Source: Nitrososphaeria archaeon
GTDB taxonomy: Archaea; Thermoproteota; Nitrososphaeria; Nitrososphaerales; JAAOZN01
Length of the DNA stretch: 64,000 nucleotides
Reading direction: 5' to 3'
NCBI GenBank assembly: GCA_029775855.1
Contig: JARVJZ010000001.1
Location: 186,001-250,000 of the forward strand
The notes beneath the pieces were generated by a model. That model made no database searches. It saw nothing but the letters and a program-made list of their open reading frames with translations, and was not told where the DNA came from. The position numbers were made by a program, and so were the translations under genes. Shown here in pieces: positions 16,151 to 25,525 of this stretch (position 1 is the stretch's first letter; every line of letters begins with the position of its first letter).

Positions 16151-17869
16151 ATGAGTGCAAACAAGAATATCTTCTACGATTTGCTGCCAACAGACTTTAA
16201 TGAACTTATAAGAATAAAGCTTCACTTAAGACAGTATGTAAGTAAACTTGAAGAAGATCGCATCGACACTCCGTCTTGGTTTTTAACGCTTGACAAGAAG
16301 ATGAATAAAGAAAAAGTTAATCTGATCTATCCTGTCTCTGAAGATGTCTTTATTCACATCCTGCGGCAAGAAGGGATGGAGAGGGCAAGGTATACGATTA
16401 TCGAGCCTACCACGGGTCACGATTTAAGAAATATCGTAAATGTGTTAGAGAATATGTTTGCATTTAAGATGAATGAAGAGCATATATACAGGAATTTAGA
16501 AGAGAAGAAAAAGGTATTAAAGAATCTTATTGATAACACTTTAAAGGTTGATCCGTCGATAAACGAGCTCGCATCATTCCGTGTTGTAGGGAAAGGTAAG
16601 GATTCGATAGTTTTAGTTGGAGAAAAGACAAAAAATCTTCTTGAATATCTGCTCGTGAGAGATAAGATAGGTATAGGTCTACTTGAACCGTTGATAAAGG
16701 ATCCATACATCGAAGATATATCTTTTAACGGTGTTGGTCCTGTATTTGTTGAGCATAAAATCTTCAGCAGCTGCCTCAGCAGTTTAAGGTTTGACGACCC
16801 AGAACTATTAGATGAATATATCAAGAGGTTGGCTGAGCGAGTAGGTCGACCAATAAGCTATAGAAACCCTATCGTGGATGGCACTTTACCAGATGGCTCA
16901 AGAATAAATATCGTGTACGGTAGTGACATCAGCAAACACGGGACGAACTTTACTATTAGGAAGTTTTCTAAAGTGCCCATCAGCATACTTCAACTATGCC
17001 TATGGAACACTATAGGTTATCTTCCAGCGGCTTACCTCTGGATGCTTCTAGAATTCGGGATAAGCGTCTGGGTTTGCGGTGAAACCGCTTCAGGCAAGAC
17101 AACAACCTTAAACGCTCTATGTGCCTTCATAAACCCAACCGCCAAGATTGTTAGCGTCGAGGATACACCAGAGGTCACTGTGCCTCACGAAAACTGGATC
17201 AGAGAGGTTACTAAGGAGAGTGAGGATAGCGAAAGTAAAATCGATCTTTTTGCTTTGCTTAAATCAGCATTAAGGCAGAGGCCGAATTATATCATAGTAG
17301 GTGAGATACGAGGGCGTGAAGGAAATGTGGCTTTCCAAGCCATGCAAACAGGGCACCCCGTTATAGCTACATTCCACGCATCTACTGTGCAAAAACTAAT
17401 TCAACGCCTTACTGGCTCGCCTATTGAAGTTCCTAAAACCTACATAGACAACATAGGTGCTGTGATCATACAGAGTGCTGTAAAAGTTCCTAAGACTGGT
17501 AAGATTGAACGGCGCGTCTTAAGTGTGAATGAAATATTGGGATATGACTCTTTAGAAGACCGTTTCAACTATATCGAAATATTTAATTGGGATCCTCTTA
17601 CAGATACCTTCCTGTTTAGAGGCGAAGGTACAAGCTACCTTCTGGAGAATAAGCTTGCAGTCTTTTATGGCTACTCTAAGCGTGAGGTAAGAGCAATCTA
17701 CAATCATCTACATCTAAGGGCTGAGCTGTTAAAACTCCTTGCAGAGGCTGGTATCACAGATTATTTTGATCTATGGTACACTTTGAAGACGATAAAAGGG
17801 CTTGGAATCGAACGCGCCTTTGAATTGATGCGACAAGGGCGTCTACTGAAGGTGGTAAAGCGTATATGA
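16151..17869 (+). CDS. arlI: archaellum motor ATPase ArlI
   Basis: Secretion-type hexameric ATPase that drives both archaellin assembly and rotation. 572 residues: an N-terminal domain of about 200, then the type II/IV secretion ATPase core with VDGTLPDGSRINIVYG, Walker A GETASGKTT (about 310-318), SVEDTPEV, Walker B region YIIVGEIRGRE (about 376-386), and HPVIATFHAST. The last codons overlap the arlJ start (ATGA). Pilus or adhesion ATPases are related, but the ArlH-ArlI-ArlJ order and the adjacent archaellin settle the archaellum assignment. Confidence 0.95.
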   Translation: MSANKNIFYDLLPTDFNELIRIKLHLRQYVSKLEEDRIDTPSWFLTLDKKMNKEKVNLIYPVSEDVFIHILRQEGMERARYTIIEPTTGHDLRNIVNVLENMFAFKMNEEHIYRNLEEKKKVLKNLIDNTLKVDPSINELASFRVVGKGKDSIVLVGEKTKNLLEYLLVRDKIGIGLLEPLIKDPYIEDISFNGVGPVFVEHKIFSSCLSSLRFDDPELLDEYIKRLAERVGRPISYRNPIVDGTLPDGSRINIVYGSDISKHGTNFTIRKFSKVPISILQLCLWNTIGYLPAAYLWMLLEFGISVWVCGETASGKTTTLNALCAFINPTAKIVSVEDTPEVTVPHENWIREVTKESEDSESKIDLFALLKSALRQRPNYIIVGEIRGREGNVAFQAMQTGHPVIATFHASTVQKLIQRLTGSPIEVPKTYIDNIGAVIIQSAVKVPKTGKIERRVLSVNEILGYDSLEDRFNYIEIFNWDPLTDTFLFRGEGTSYLLENKLAVFYGYSKREVRAIYNHLHLRAELLKLLAEAGITDYFDLWYTLKTIKGLGIERAFELMRQGRLLKVVKRI

Positions 17870-19395
17870 CTCTTAATTTAATAAGCACCGTTGCCCTTAA
17901 AGCCAAGTCAGAAGGTAAAAGTGTAAGAGTTAAAAGTAGAGCCGACTTCCCCCTTCTAATACTACTTTTATATTTGGCTGCTTTCTCAAATCAAGGTTTG
18001 CACTATATTTTAGATGCCCTCAAGAAACCGATTACTCCGCTAAAAGGGTTCGCAACATTATTTATGAAACTCGACATCATGATCAATAAATGGAATTACA
18101 GGCAAGATTACGCGCTACAAATAGCCTCAAATATGAGTGACAACAGAAGCCTCTCACAGTTCTTGCTTAGGTTGTCCCAAGCAATTAATGTGGGCACATC
18201 CTTCAAAGACTTTATGAAGATAGAGTATACAAAGTTTATTATTATAAGTCAGAAGGAGCATCAGATACTAATAGATAAGCTGAGATGGCTTAGTGAAGCT
18301 TACTCCGCAATGATCACAGCTGGAACTGTGCTCTCAGTTTCTATGATTGCTGTTTCAACACTTTTAGGCACAGCTTCAGCTAACCAGAGTTTGCAGCTAA
18401 CTCTTGTTGGGGTTCCCACCGCAGCCTCAGCTTTAGTAGTTCTTATCGCGAGGGCTGGTCTAAAATATGAAACAATAACCGATTTAGACGCTAAACCATA
18501 TAAGTTAACCCTACTCTCAAGATCTGGGAAGATTCTCTTCTTTATCTTAGTCTTTCTCACACCAATCATCTTTTATGTATCTCATTTGTTTGGTAGCAGC
18601 TTTTGGGGTTGGCTTGGTATGGCTATCAGCGGCTTAGCCTTGCTATTATTCGGCAAAATCGCCCTTAGAGAAATAAAACGCATAAAAGGCTTAGAAAATC
18701 AGTTCATGCTCTTTATCAAGGTCTTAGGTGAAGCAGCATCGGCTACCGGCACGCTAAATCAAGGACTTATACTAGTCTCACATAGCGAATTCGGCAAGCT
18801 GTCAAACCACATAAAGAAGCTTGTTTCTAAGCTTACAATAGGGTTTGACAATGAAGTCTCGTGGCTGAATTTTGCAGCTGAAACCGGTAGCAAACTCATC
18901 TCTGATTTTACACAAATACTTCTATTCTCTGTCAAGATAGGCGGAAAGATAATTGAAACATGCCAAACTATATCTGACTGGATGAATGAGGAGCTAAGTA
19001 GAAGAAGTAGGCGTGAACAAGCTTCAAACTACCTAAAAGGTCTGGTCTTTCCTATTCAAGGCACACTCATAGCGATACTGACTATGACAAGTGTGTTAAT
19101 AGAGATCTTTAATAGATTCGCAGCATTCTCTACAAACATTCAAGTAAGGTTCGTGAACCCAATAGATCTTCAGCTACTACTATTCTTCAACTTTATACTT
19201 CTCTTCGCTTTAGCAATAATAAGTGCTTCTGCAATATACTTTACAGAAGGTGGTTCTCTATTTAACCTCTACTATAATTTGGGTCTTCTTCTACTAATCT
19301 CTGGTCTCGGTGTGATTCTTGTCCAAGCCTTTACCTTTAACATTCTAGGCTTGTTTTCAGAACTCGGCTCTAATTTAGGCACGGTGATACCTTGA
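17866..19395 (+). CDS. arlJ: archaellum platform membrane protein ArlJ
   Basis: Polytopic TadC/GspF-like platform protein on which the ArlI hexamer turns. 509 residues with several hydrophobic segments (for example LLILLLYLAAFSN near residue 26, ILFFILVFLTPIIFYVSHLF near 220, LLFFNFILLFALAIISASAIY near 442, LGLLLLISGLGVILVQAF near 470), separated by two cytoplasmic helical loops containing paired TadC-type segments. Overlaps arlI (ATGA) and the next gene (TTGA), so all are translationally coupled. Length fits the ~500-residue family. Confidence 0.92.
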   Translation: MTLNLISTVALKAKSEGKSVRVKSRADFPLLILLLYLAAFSNQGLHYILDALKKPITPLKGFATLFMKLDIMINKWNYRQDYALQIASNMSDNRSLSQFLLRLSQAINVGTSFKDFMKIEYTKFIIISQKEHQILIDKLRWLSEAYSAMITAGTVLSVSMIAVSTLLGTASANQSLQLTLVGVPTAASALVVLIARAGLKYETITDLDAKPYKLTLLSRSGKILFFILVFLTPIIFYVSHLFGSSFWGWLGMAISGLALLLFGKIALREIKRIKGLENQFMLFIKVLGEAASATGTLNQGLILVSHSEFGKLSNHIKKLVSKLTIGFDNEVSWLNFAAETGSKLISDFTQILLFSVKIGGKIIETCQTISDWMNEELSRRSRREQASNYLKGLVFPIQGTLIAILTMTSVLIEIFNRFAAFSTNIQVRFVNPIDLQLLLFFNFILLFALAIISASAIYFTEGGSLFNLYYNLGLLLLISGLGVILVQAFTFNILGLFSELGSNLGTVIP

Positions 19396-20006
19396 AGGCC
19401 ATCACTATAGCAGCCATCTTGACTTTGAGCACAGTCTTATCGTTAGGCTCAGCTCTGCTACTGGCGCTAAATGTGACAGGAATCTATACTCCAACATCAA
19501 CCATCTATATCTTACTGCCCTACATGTTAGCAGTTCCCCCCTCATACTTTGTGTTAAGAACATTTTTAGAAGCCCTAACTCCACAACCAAAGGTAGAAAG
19601 TAAAAAAGAAGTCCTAGAAGTTGAAAAACCAAAATCTATAGCGTCTGAAACTATAGAAGTGCCTAAGCCAGTGCCCCAAGCCGAAGGTGTAAAGATTGAT
19701 GAAAAGAAGTTAGAAGAAAAAGAAGTGGAGCAACCTAAGAAAGAGGCTCCTCCACAACCAATCCAAGATACTAACACCATCGTAGAAGAGCAACTTAAGA
19801 TAGAGCCGTCAACATCAAAACAAGAAGTCCCGTCCCCCACGCAAACATCTGAAGAGAATGCCTCTGTGTCGAACGAAGATAAAGTGATAATCTTAACCCC
19901 AATTCTCGAAGAACTTAAATTACTGCAAAATGAATTAAACGGTTTAAAAACGAGATTAAAAATTCCAAAACTAGAGAAAACAGTAAAAGAGAAGTCGGAA
20001 GAATAG
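19392..20006 (+). CDS. membrane protein with long polar tail and coiled coil, unknown (archaellum operon)
   Basis: 204 residues; no family recognised. Two hydrophobic segments at the N-terminus (ITIAAILTLSTVLSLGSALL at about 4-23 and IYILLPYMLAVPPSYFVLRTF at about 38-58) are followed by some 100 residues rich in Glu, Lys, Pro, Ser and Thr, and a C-terminal amphipathic coiled coil (LTPILEELKLLQNELNGLKTRL). Start TTG overlaps the arlJ stop. The layout suggests a membrane anchor tethering a cytoplasmic partner near the motor platform; this is inference from position. The low-complexity region is likely disordered. Confidence 0.6.
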   Translation: MKAITIAAILTLSTVLSLGSALLLALNVTGIYTPTSTIYILLPYMLAVPPSYFVLRTFLEALTPQPKVESKKEVLEVEKPKSIASETIEVPKPVPQAEGVKIDEKKLEEKEVEQPKKEAPPQPIQDTNTIVEEQLKIEPSTSKQEVPSPTQTSEENASVSNEDKVIILTPILEELKLLQNELNGLKTRLKIPKLEKTVKEKSEE

Positions 20007-20033
20007 AGTTCCTAGGCGTGTGAACACCTTACG

Positions 20034-20177
20034 CTACTTGATGTATCTAGCAGGGTTTTTGTCAAAAGCGTCCTTACAAGGTTTACAGCAGAAATAATAT
20101 GTCACACCTTTATACATAGACTTAAACTCAGCCTTCTTCTCATTTACCTCCATCCCGCACACAGGGTCTCTAGCCAA
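20034..20177 (-). CDS. 47-residue YHS-domain protein
   Basis: A very short gene reading MARDPVCGMEVNEKKAEF at its start, then a strand, YYFCCKPCKDAFDKNPARYI and a TAG stop. It is a complete YHS domain with the DPVCGM motif and CCxxC ligands, a metal-binding fold found on copper ATPases and mercury or copper resistance proteins. TTG start with an AAGG-type ribosome-binding site. It lies 25 bases downstream of the copper ATPase gene on the same strand and is clearly related to that protein's own N-terminal YHS segment. A role as a small metal carrier or donor for the pump is inference. Confidence 0.8.
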   Translation of the reverse strand: MARDPVCGMEVNEKKAEFKSMYKGVTYYFCCKPCKDAFDKNPARYIK

Positions 20178-20202
20178 CCTTGTTCAATTTATTATTATTA
20201 GC

Positions 20203-22263
20203 TTACTCTCTTTTTAAGGTTAATGAGTTAGCAACCACACTAACCGAGCTCATAGCCATCGCTACCGCTGCAAAGATTGGGTTAAGTAGGCCGGAAGCTG
20301 CGATTGGTATAAATGCTGTGTTGTAGGCGAAGGCCCAAAATAGGTTCTGCCTTATCTTCTTCATAGTCTTTCTACTGAGTTTTATCGCTTCAGCTACATC
20401 TCTCGGGTCGTCTTTTATCAGCACTACCCCTCCAGCTTCTACAGCTACATCTGTGCCGCTTCCTATCGCTATACCCACATCTGCCTGAGCTAAAGCAGGT
20501 GCATCATTAACACCATCGCCAACCATAGCTACACATTTACCTTCTTCCTGCATCTTCTTGATGACAGACGCCTTATCAGCTGGTAAAACCTCAGCCAAAA
20601 CCTCTTCTACACCAATTTCCCTCGCCACTGCTTCCGCAGTCACCTTATGGTCACCAGTTAGTATAATCACCTTTAATCCTAGCCTCTTTAACTCCTCTAC
20701 TGCACTCTTTGCACCCTCCTTTAACACATCTGCAACAGCTATTATCCCAATTAATCTACCGGATAAAGCAGCATACAATACCGTCTTACCCTCATTTGTT
20801 AGATGCTCTACAGTTTCTTCAACCCCATTTAGGGGAACGCTGCCCTCAATCATCAACCGACGGTTACCTACAAGTACCTCACCATCGTTAAGTTGAGCCT
20901 TCACACCCAAGCCAGATAGCGCCTCGAATCTTCTTGGCTCTTCTAAGATTATACCCATCTCTTCTGCCTTTTTTATAATCGCTTCAGCTATTGGATGCTC
21001 TGAATTCTTCTCCGCAGCTGCTGCTATACGCAAAACATCCTTCAAATCCATACCATATGCTACAACATCTGTTACTGTGAGTATACCTTTGGTAAGGGTG
21101 CCTGTTTTGTCGAATATTACAGTATCCAGATTATTTGCTCTTTCAAGATACTCACCACCTTTTATAAGTATGCCTTTTTCAGCACCTCGCCCAGTTCCTA
21201 CAACTATCGCCGCTGGTGTAGCTAACCCAAGTGCACAGGGGCAAGCTATTATCAAAACCGCCACAAGAGCTGTGAATGCTTGACTAAAGTTTGATGCAAG
21301 GAGCAGCCAAACAGCAAAGGACGCTACAGCTATTGAGACAACCGTCGGAACAAAATAGCTAGAAACCCTATCTGCCAAACGCTCTATGGGCGCCTTCGCA
21401 GCTGAAGCCTCTTCAACAAGCTTAACTATCTGAGAGAGTGTTGTGTCGGCGCCAACTCGAGTCGCTCTAATCTTAAGTACACCGCTCTTATTGATAGTTG
21501 AACCTATCACCTCATCACCAACCTTCTTCTCAACAGGTATACTCTCACCAGTAATCATCTTCTCATCAACACTTGAGTAGCCTTCCTCAACAACACCGTC
21601 GGTTGGAACACTTTCGCCTGGTTTAACCAGCAGAAGGTCACCAACCTTAATCTCTTCGACTGGAACCACCATTAACTCAGCGCCCTTGATTACAGTAGCA
21701 GTCTTAGGCTGCAGAGCCATTAATTTGCGTATAGCGTCTGACGCTCTTCTTCTCATCTTATGCTCCAAGAGCCTACCAAGAAGTATGAATCCAATTATCA
21801 GAGTTGAGGTTTCGAAGTAGACGCTTCTAGCTTCTAATGGCACAGATTGAGGGAAGAATGTGACAAGTGTGCTATAGCCCCAAGCCGCTGTAGTGCCGAT
21901 TGCGATGAGAGTATCCATGTTTGCTGCTTTAGCTTTTAAAGCATGCAGAAAACCACTGTAGAACCTTCGTCCAGCGATAAGTTGAACTGGTGTAGCAAGT
22001 ACAAAGAGGATAAGGTTTAGATATCTCTCTTCCAAGAATGTTGGTAAGCCCATTAGCCCACCCATGCTGAAGACGAAGATAGGTATACCCAAAGAGAAGC
22101 TGAAGATCGTCATAAGCCTAATGCTTTTGAGCTCTACTTCGGGCTTAAGGAATGTACTTAGGCATCCTTCAGAGCAGAAGTAGTAGGTGCTCCCCCTAAC
22201 CTCAGCCTTAAGAGAATTAGGCCCCTCTTCAACAAACATTCCGCAGACAGGGTCTTTAGCCAT
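20203..22263 (-). CDS. copA: copper-type P1B ATPase with N-terminal YHS domain
   Basis: Heavy-metal exporting P-type ATPase. In order: YHS domain (MAKDPVCGMFV to YYFCSEGC, residues 1-35), membrane helices, actuator TGES (MITGESIPVEKK), the ion-binding CPC motif in IIACPCALGLATPAA, the phosphorylated Asp in FDKTGTLTKG, the nucleotide-binding HP pair (SEHPIAEAI), and hinge MVGDGVNDAPAL. CPC indicates Cu(I) or a similar soft metal. The start is ATG 22263, because the sequence that would encode the longer N-terminus contains a perfect ribosome-binding site (GGAGGAGG at 22269-22276 on this strand). No classical CxxC heavy-metal-associated domain is present; the YHS replaces it. Confidence 0.93.
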   Translation of the reverse strand: MAKDPVCGMFVEEGPNSLKAEVRGSTYYFCSEGCLSTFLKPEVELKSIRLMTIFSFSLGIPIFVFSMGGLMGLPTFLEERYLNLILFVLATPVQLIAGRRFYSGFLHALKAKAANMDTLIAIGTTAAWGYSTLVTFFPQSVPLEARSVYFETSTLIIGFILLGRLLEHKMRRRASDAIRKLMALQPKTATVIKGAELMVVPVEEIKVGDLLLVKPGESVPTDGVVEEGYSSVDEKMITGESIPVEKKVGDEVIGSTINKSGVLKIRATRVGADTTLSQIVKLVEEASAAKAPIERLADRVSSYFVPTVVSIAVASFAVWLLLASNFSQAFTALVAVLIIACPCALGLATPAAIVVGTGRGAEKGILIKGGEYLERANNLDTVIFDKTGTLTKGILTVTDVVAYGMDLKDVLRIAAAAEKNSEHPIAEAIIKKAEEMGIILEEPRRFEALSGLGVKAQLNDGEVLVGNRRLMIEGSVPLNGVEETVEHLTNEGKTVLYAALSGRLIGIIAVADVLKEGAKSAVEELKRLGLKVIILTGDHKVTAEAVAREIGVEEVLAEVLPADKASVIKKMQEEGKCVAMVGDGVNDAPALAQADVGIAIGSGTDVAVEAGGVVLIKDDPRDVAEAIKLSRKTMKKIRQNLFWAFAYNTAFIPIAASGLLNPIFAAVAMAMSSVSVVANSLTLKRE

Positions 22264-22268
22264 TTTAT

Positions 22269-22276
22269 CCTCCTCC
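22269..22276 (-). promoter_or_regulatory. ribosome-binding site deciding the copA start
   Basis: GGAGGAGG on the minus strand, five bases before ATG 22263. It rules out the upstream in-frame TTG at 22278, which would place the motif inside the coding region. Confidence 0.75.
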
Positions 22277-22290
22277 AATTGTTAAGCTCC

Positions 22291-23316
22291 TTAGATCCAG
22301 CTTGGTGCGAGAAGGAAGTCCTCTAACTCTTTTCCCTCGAGCAGATTTAGTAAAGCGTAGGCTTGTGGTGTTGAGAGCACGGGTTTATTGAAGCCTAAAC
22401 CGTCTATGGAGATCCTTGGGCAGGCTGTCTGTATAAATGCATCAAACCATGTGAAGGTGTTCACACGCTCAGGAGTTATCTCCCTCATAGCTATCAATGT
22501 GCTGTATTTACCGTGTTTTGCTAACCCCTCTCTTATACGCTTTACATGGTGTAATCTCATCTGCCCTTCTCTTAACCCAATTATGACGCCGAACCTCTCA
22601 GCCTCACGAGCCTTATAGACTGCGAGTAGACTTCGCCTCCGCGCCTCTTCAGCCAAAGGTGTGGCATCAACAACCTCATTCAAATAGGGGTCTAACATGT
22701 AAGTAGGCTTACCTGTGGAGAGAGCTAGTGCTGTAGCGTGGAATCTACTCTGCCCCAAAAAGACAAATGCTTCTACATCATCTTTCACAGAATAGGCGGG
22801 TTGAAATTCGCATCCAAGTATCTGTCCGTAGCTGAGTTTCTCTCCACCCTCGATTTCAACCTTTAAGCCTAATTCTTCAAAGAGCCTTTTTGCCTCAGGT
22901 AGTTTATGCAGGTGCTGAGTTATTGTGTAGAGACCTACCTTCCTATACTTTCTCAGGTTTTCTGAAGCTTTAGATATTACTTCTCCAAACTCTATATCAT
23001 CTTCTGCCGCTATAAGAATCGTTCTTCGACCTACTCTATTCGTGCGTAAGGTGTGCCCTATATGTATTATCAGATCAGCCTTAACAGCCTCGGATACATA
23101 CTCTTTAAGATCGCATGAGCCATAGCAAGCTTCACCAGAGATAATAGCCTCGATGCCTTTCGCTTCTAGAATATCCACTAAATTTTGAGCCTCTTTAAGT
23201 AAGCCGTCTGGGGCGACGACCAACACAGAGCTAGGTTTATTTCTATCAACCTCTTCGAGAGCTTTAGAATAGTCAACTCTAATCAATGCACAAGATATTA
23301 TATGAGGAGGATACAC
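22291..23316 (-). CDS. dph2: diphthamide synthesis protein Dph2
   Basis: Transfers the 3-amino-3-carboxypropyl group of SAM to the target histidine of elongation factor 2, using an atypical radical-SAM [4Fe-4S] cluster; first step of diphthamide synthesis. 341 residues, the normal archaeal length. The three cluster cysteines are in GEACYGSCD (Cys64/Cys68 region), ILGCEFQPAY (about 169), and QTACPRISIDG (about 293). VLVVAPDGLL is the N-terminal signature. GTG start abuts the stop of the L10e gene. Dph5 for the later methylation is also in this window, 13 kb away. Confidence 0.92.
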   Translation of the reverse strand: MYPPHIISCALIRVDYSKALEEVDRNKPSSVLVVAPDGLLKEAQNLVDILEAKGIEAIISGEACYGSCDLKEYVSEAVKADLIIHIGHTLRTNRVGRRTILIAAEDDIEFGEVISKASENLRKYRKVGLYTITQHLHKLPEAKRLFEELGLKVEIEGGEKLSYGQILGCEFQPAYSVKDDVEAFVFLGQSRFHATALALSTGKPTYMLDPYLNEVVDATPLAEEARRRSLLAVYKAREAERFGVIIGLREGQMRLHHVKRIREGLAKHGKYSTLIAMREITPERVNTFTWFDAFIQTACPRISIDGLGFNKPVLSTPQAYALLNLLEGKELEDFLLAPSWI

Positions 23317-23838
23317 TTAGGTCTTTGCTCGCTGCGCAGCCTCAGCCTTAAGGGGAATTATGTTCACAGATGTCTTAACTGGTAGTTTGCTGGCCGCACC
23401 TTTAATTGCCTCCTTTGCTGCCTCAAGATCGTTAGCATAAACTGAAACTTCCATAAGCGTGGTTCCGTCGTCTACTCGAGCCGCAAGCCCGATGGGTTTG
23501 CCATAAGCCTTTCTCATACCTTCTTGAAGCCTATCGGCCCCAGCTGTGGCTATCATCTTATTCTCCCTCAGTATCACATGCGGATAGACTTTAACTTGGA
23601 GAAAATATCTATCTTCACCTATCTTACCTAGCTTCTTGTTAGCAGCAACTCTAGCAGCCTCTAAAGCATTATGCCTTATCTGGCATCGAGCTTTAGCTAT
23701 GAGTTGAAGCTTGTAATCATAATTATTACTTGCATTACCTACTGAGAACTTTGCTATCTTTGGGTTAGGTGCGCCCGGCGCATATTCTTTTCTAGCCAAA
23801 GGCATACCGCTTGGGATTCGGTAATTTCTTCCATGCAT
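23317..23838 (-). CDS. rpl10e: ribosomal protein L10e (uL16)
   Basis: Large-subunit protein near the peptidyl transferase centre and tRNA sites. From ATG 23838 it has 173 residues and begins MHGRNYRIPSGMPLARKEY, matching the archaeal L10e start; a further upstream start would add 14 lysine/arginine-rich residues that the family lacks. Conserved stretches include ARCQIRHNALEAARVAANKKL, FLQVKVYPHVILRENKM, and GADRLQEGMRKAYGKPIGLAARV. Lies between trpS and dph2 on one strand with short gaps. Confidence 0.93.
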   Translation of the reverse strand: MHGRNYRIPSGMPLARKEYAPGAPNPKIAKFSVGNASNNYDYKLQLIAKARCQIRHNALEAARVAANKKLGKIGEDRYFLQVKVYPHVILRENKMIATAGADRLQEGMRKAYGKPIGLAARVDDGTTLMEVSVYANDLEAAKEAIKGAASKLPVKTSVNIIPLKAEAAQRAKT

Positions 23839-23897
23839 ATTCTTTAACCTCTTAAGGCGCCTACGCTCTACCCCATTCAACTAAATAAGTCTGTTGG

Positions 23898-25022
23898 TCA
23901 GTCTCTTAAGATATAGTCTTGAAGATGATCTCGCGCCTTCTCCCGCTTCTTCTGATGTTCAACTAAGAATGATGTAACCTTCCTAGTCAGATTCGCTTTA
24001 CACTCTCCACAAAGTAGGTTACCAGACTTACAGGAGACATAGATCTCACGAAGTTTCGTGTCTTCAGCTTCAAAGAGCATGTGATAGTAGTAGTAGACTG
24101 GGCAGATATCCGGCTGCCCTCCGAGTTTGCGCTGCTCTTCTACAGTAGCCCTTCCACCGGTATAAGCATTCATAATCTTCTTGGCAGCTTCTTCAGGAGG
24201 GTCAACAGTAAATATTGCCGTATCTGGTTCGCTCGCGCTCATCTTCCCACCTTTTCCAAGTCCTGGTAGAAACTTAGAGTGAAGTTGAGCAGGCTTATAG
24301 AAGCCTAGTTTAGGAGCAACTTCTCGTGCAACCCCTCTCCAATAGCTGTCTTGATCTATTGCGGCTGGTATCAAGACTGGTATGTTTTTCCCTTTAAGAA
24401 TAGAGGGTAGGAAGCATGGGACAGCTTGAATGGATGGGAAGAAGATCATCCCTATGTTGGTGCTTTCGGTGAAGCCGAAGACAGCTCTAACTGTAGAGAA
24501 GGTTATGTGCTTAGCAACCTGCACAGCCATTTTATATAGGGTCTTAGCGTAGTGTATGTCCGAAAAGATAAATGTCTTACCCTTCTCGAAGCCGCAAGCT
24601 ATAACATCAAGAGCATTCTCATAAGTGAAGCCTACGCTCTTATCCAATGTTAACTGAGGGTCGTGAAGAAACTTTTCGTCATCTGTCATCTGAAAATACA
24701 GTTCTGCACCAAACTTCTCCTGCAGATGTTGAGTAAGAATCCAAGGAACAAGATGACCTAAATGAGTATGCCCAGATGGGCCTCTACCAGTATATAGAGC
24801 AAATCTCTCTCCAGCCTCATATTTATCAAGTATCCAGTCGAAGTCTCTGTGGCTGAAGAAGACCTTTCTTCTAAACAGTAGGTGTAGGGTCCCTGTGTGC
24901 TTCTCTACTCTTCTAAGTATTGTTTCGTCGAGAGGTTGCGTGCCAAATTCTCTTATGAGTTTATCATAGTCTACCTCGCCTCTTACTTCCCACGGTGTTA
25001 CTATGAAGTCTTTTTCACTCAA
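23898..25022 (-). CDS. trpS: tryptophanyl-tRNA synthetase
   Basis: Class I synthetase charging tRNA-Trp. HIGH-type motif is GHTHLGHL at about residues 82-89 and KMSKS-type motif GKGGKMSASEPD near 265. The archaeal/eukaryotic subgroup is indicated by TGRGPSGHTHLGHLVPW and by AIDQDSYWRG. 374 residues is normal. The start overlaps the stop of coaD by 8 bases. Tyrosyl enzymes share motifs, but DEKFLHD and the KMSAS form favour Trp. Confidence 0.92.
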   Translation of the reverse strand: MSEKDFIVTPWEVRGEVDYDKLIREFGTQPLDETILRRVEKHTGTLHLLFRRKVFFSHRDFDWILDKYEAGERFALYTGRGPSGHTHLGHLVPWILTQHLQEKFGAELYFQMTDDEKFLHDPQLTLDKSVGFTYENALDVIACGFEKGKTFIFSDIHYAKTLYKMAVQVAKHITFSTVRAVFGFTESTNIGMIFFPSIQAVPCFLPSILKGKNIPVLIPAAIDQDSYWRGVAREVAPKLGFYKPAQLHSKFLPGLGKGGKMSASEPDTAIFTVDPPEEAAKKIMNAYTGGRATVEEQRKLGGQPDICPVYYYYHMLFEAEDTKLREIYVSCKSGNLLCGECKANLTRKVTSFLVEHQKKREKARDHLQDYILRD

Positions 25023-25488
25023 CTTTCTTCTTCACACGCCCCTCTGTATCTATACTTCCGCTTCTTATGCGTGATGATGATATAGGTTTACCGTCTTCAG
25101 CAAGCACCATATTAACTTTTATAACCTTTAGTGGCTTTAACCCCATCTCAACCCTTTTCTTATTTGCTAATTCAACTCTGCTTGCGGTTTCAACGCTTGC
25201 GACAAGCGCCTCAACTTCTTCGCGGTATATGCCTGAGCCGAAGTAGTCGTCTAATGGATGGATCTCAAATCTTTCAATAGAATACTGGGATAAGAGGTAT
25301 TCTTTGAGCTTCCTTACTCTATCCTCATATCTGTTGTGTGTGCTCTTACCCAGTTTTAGAACAAAATTATCCGTTGTAACCCCAATTATAACTTTCTCAC
25401 CACATTCGAATGCCTTCGCAAGTAGCTCCCGATGCCCTTTATGAATATAGTCAAATGTGCCTCCAACAGCCACAACCCTAAACTTCAA
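25015..25488 (-). CDS. coaD: phosphopantetheine adenylyltransferase, archaeal type
   Basis: Fourth step of coenzyme A synthesis from pantetheine: adenylates 4'-phosphopantetheine to dephospho-CoA. 157 residues with GGTFDYIHKGHRELL (9-23, HxGH active site), GVTTDNFV, RYEDRVRKLKEYL, and ISSSRIRSG as the C-terminal signature motif of the superfamily. Overlaps trpS on the same strand. Distinguished from other cytidylyltransferase-like proteins in the window (RibL) by the DDYFGSGIY segment typical of archaeal CoaD. Confidence 0.9.
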   Translation of the reverse strand: MKFRVVAVGGTFDYIHKGHRELLAKAFECGEKVIIGVTTDNFVLKLGKSTHNRYEDRVRKLKEYLLSQYSIERFEIHPLDDYFGSGIYREEVEALVASVETASRVELANKKRVEMGLKPLKVIKVNMVLAEDGKPISSSRIRSGSIDTEGRVKKKVE

Positions 25489-25525
25489 ACTCTAACCCCT
25501 CTTCCCATTATTTTTTTTAGCCTTC

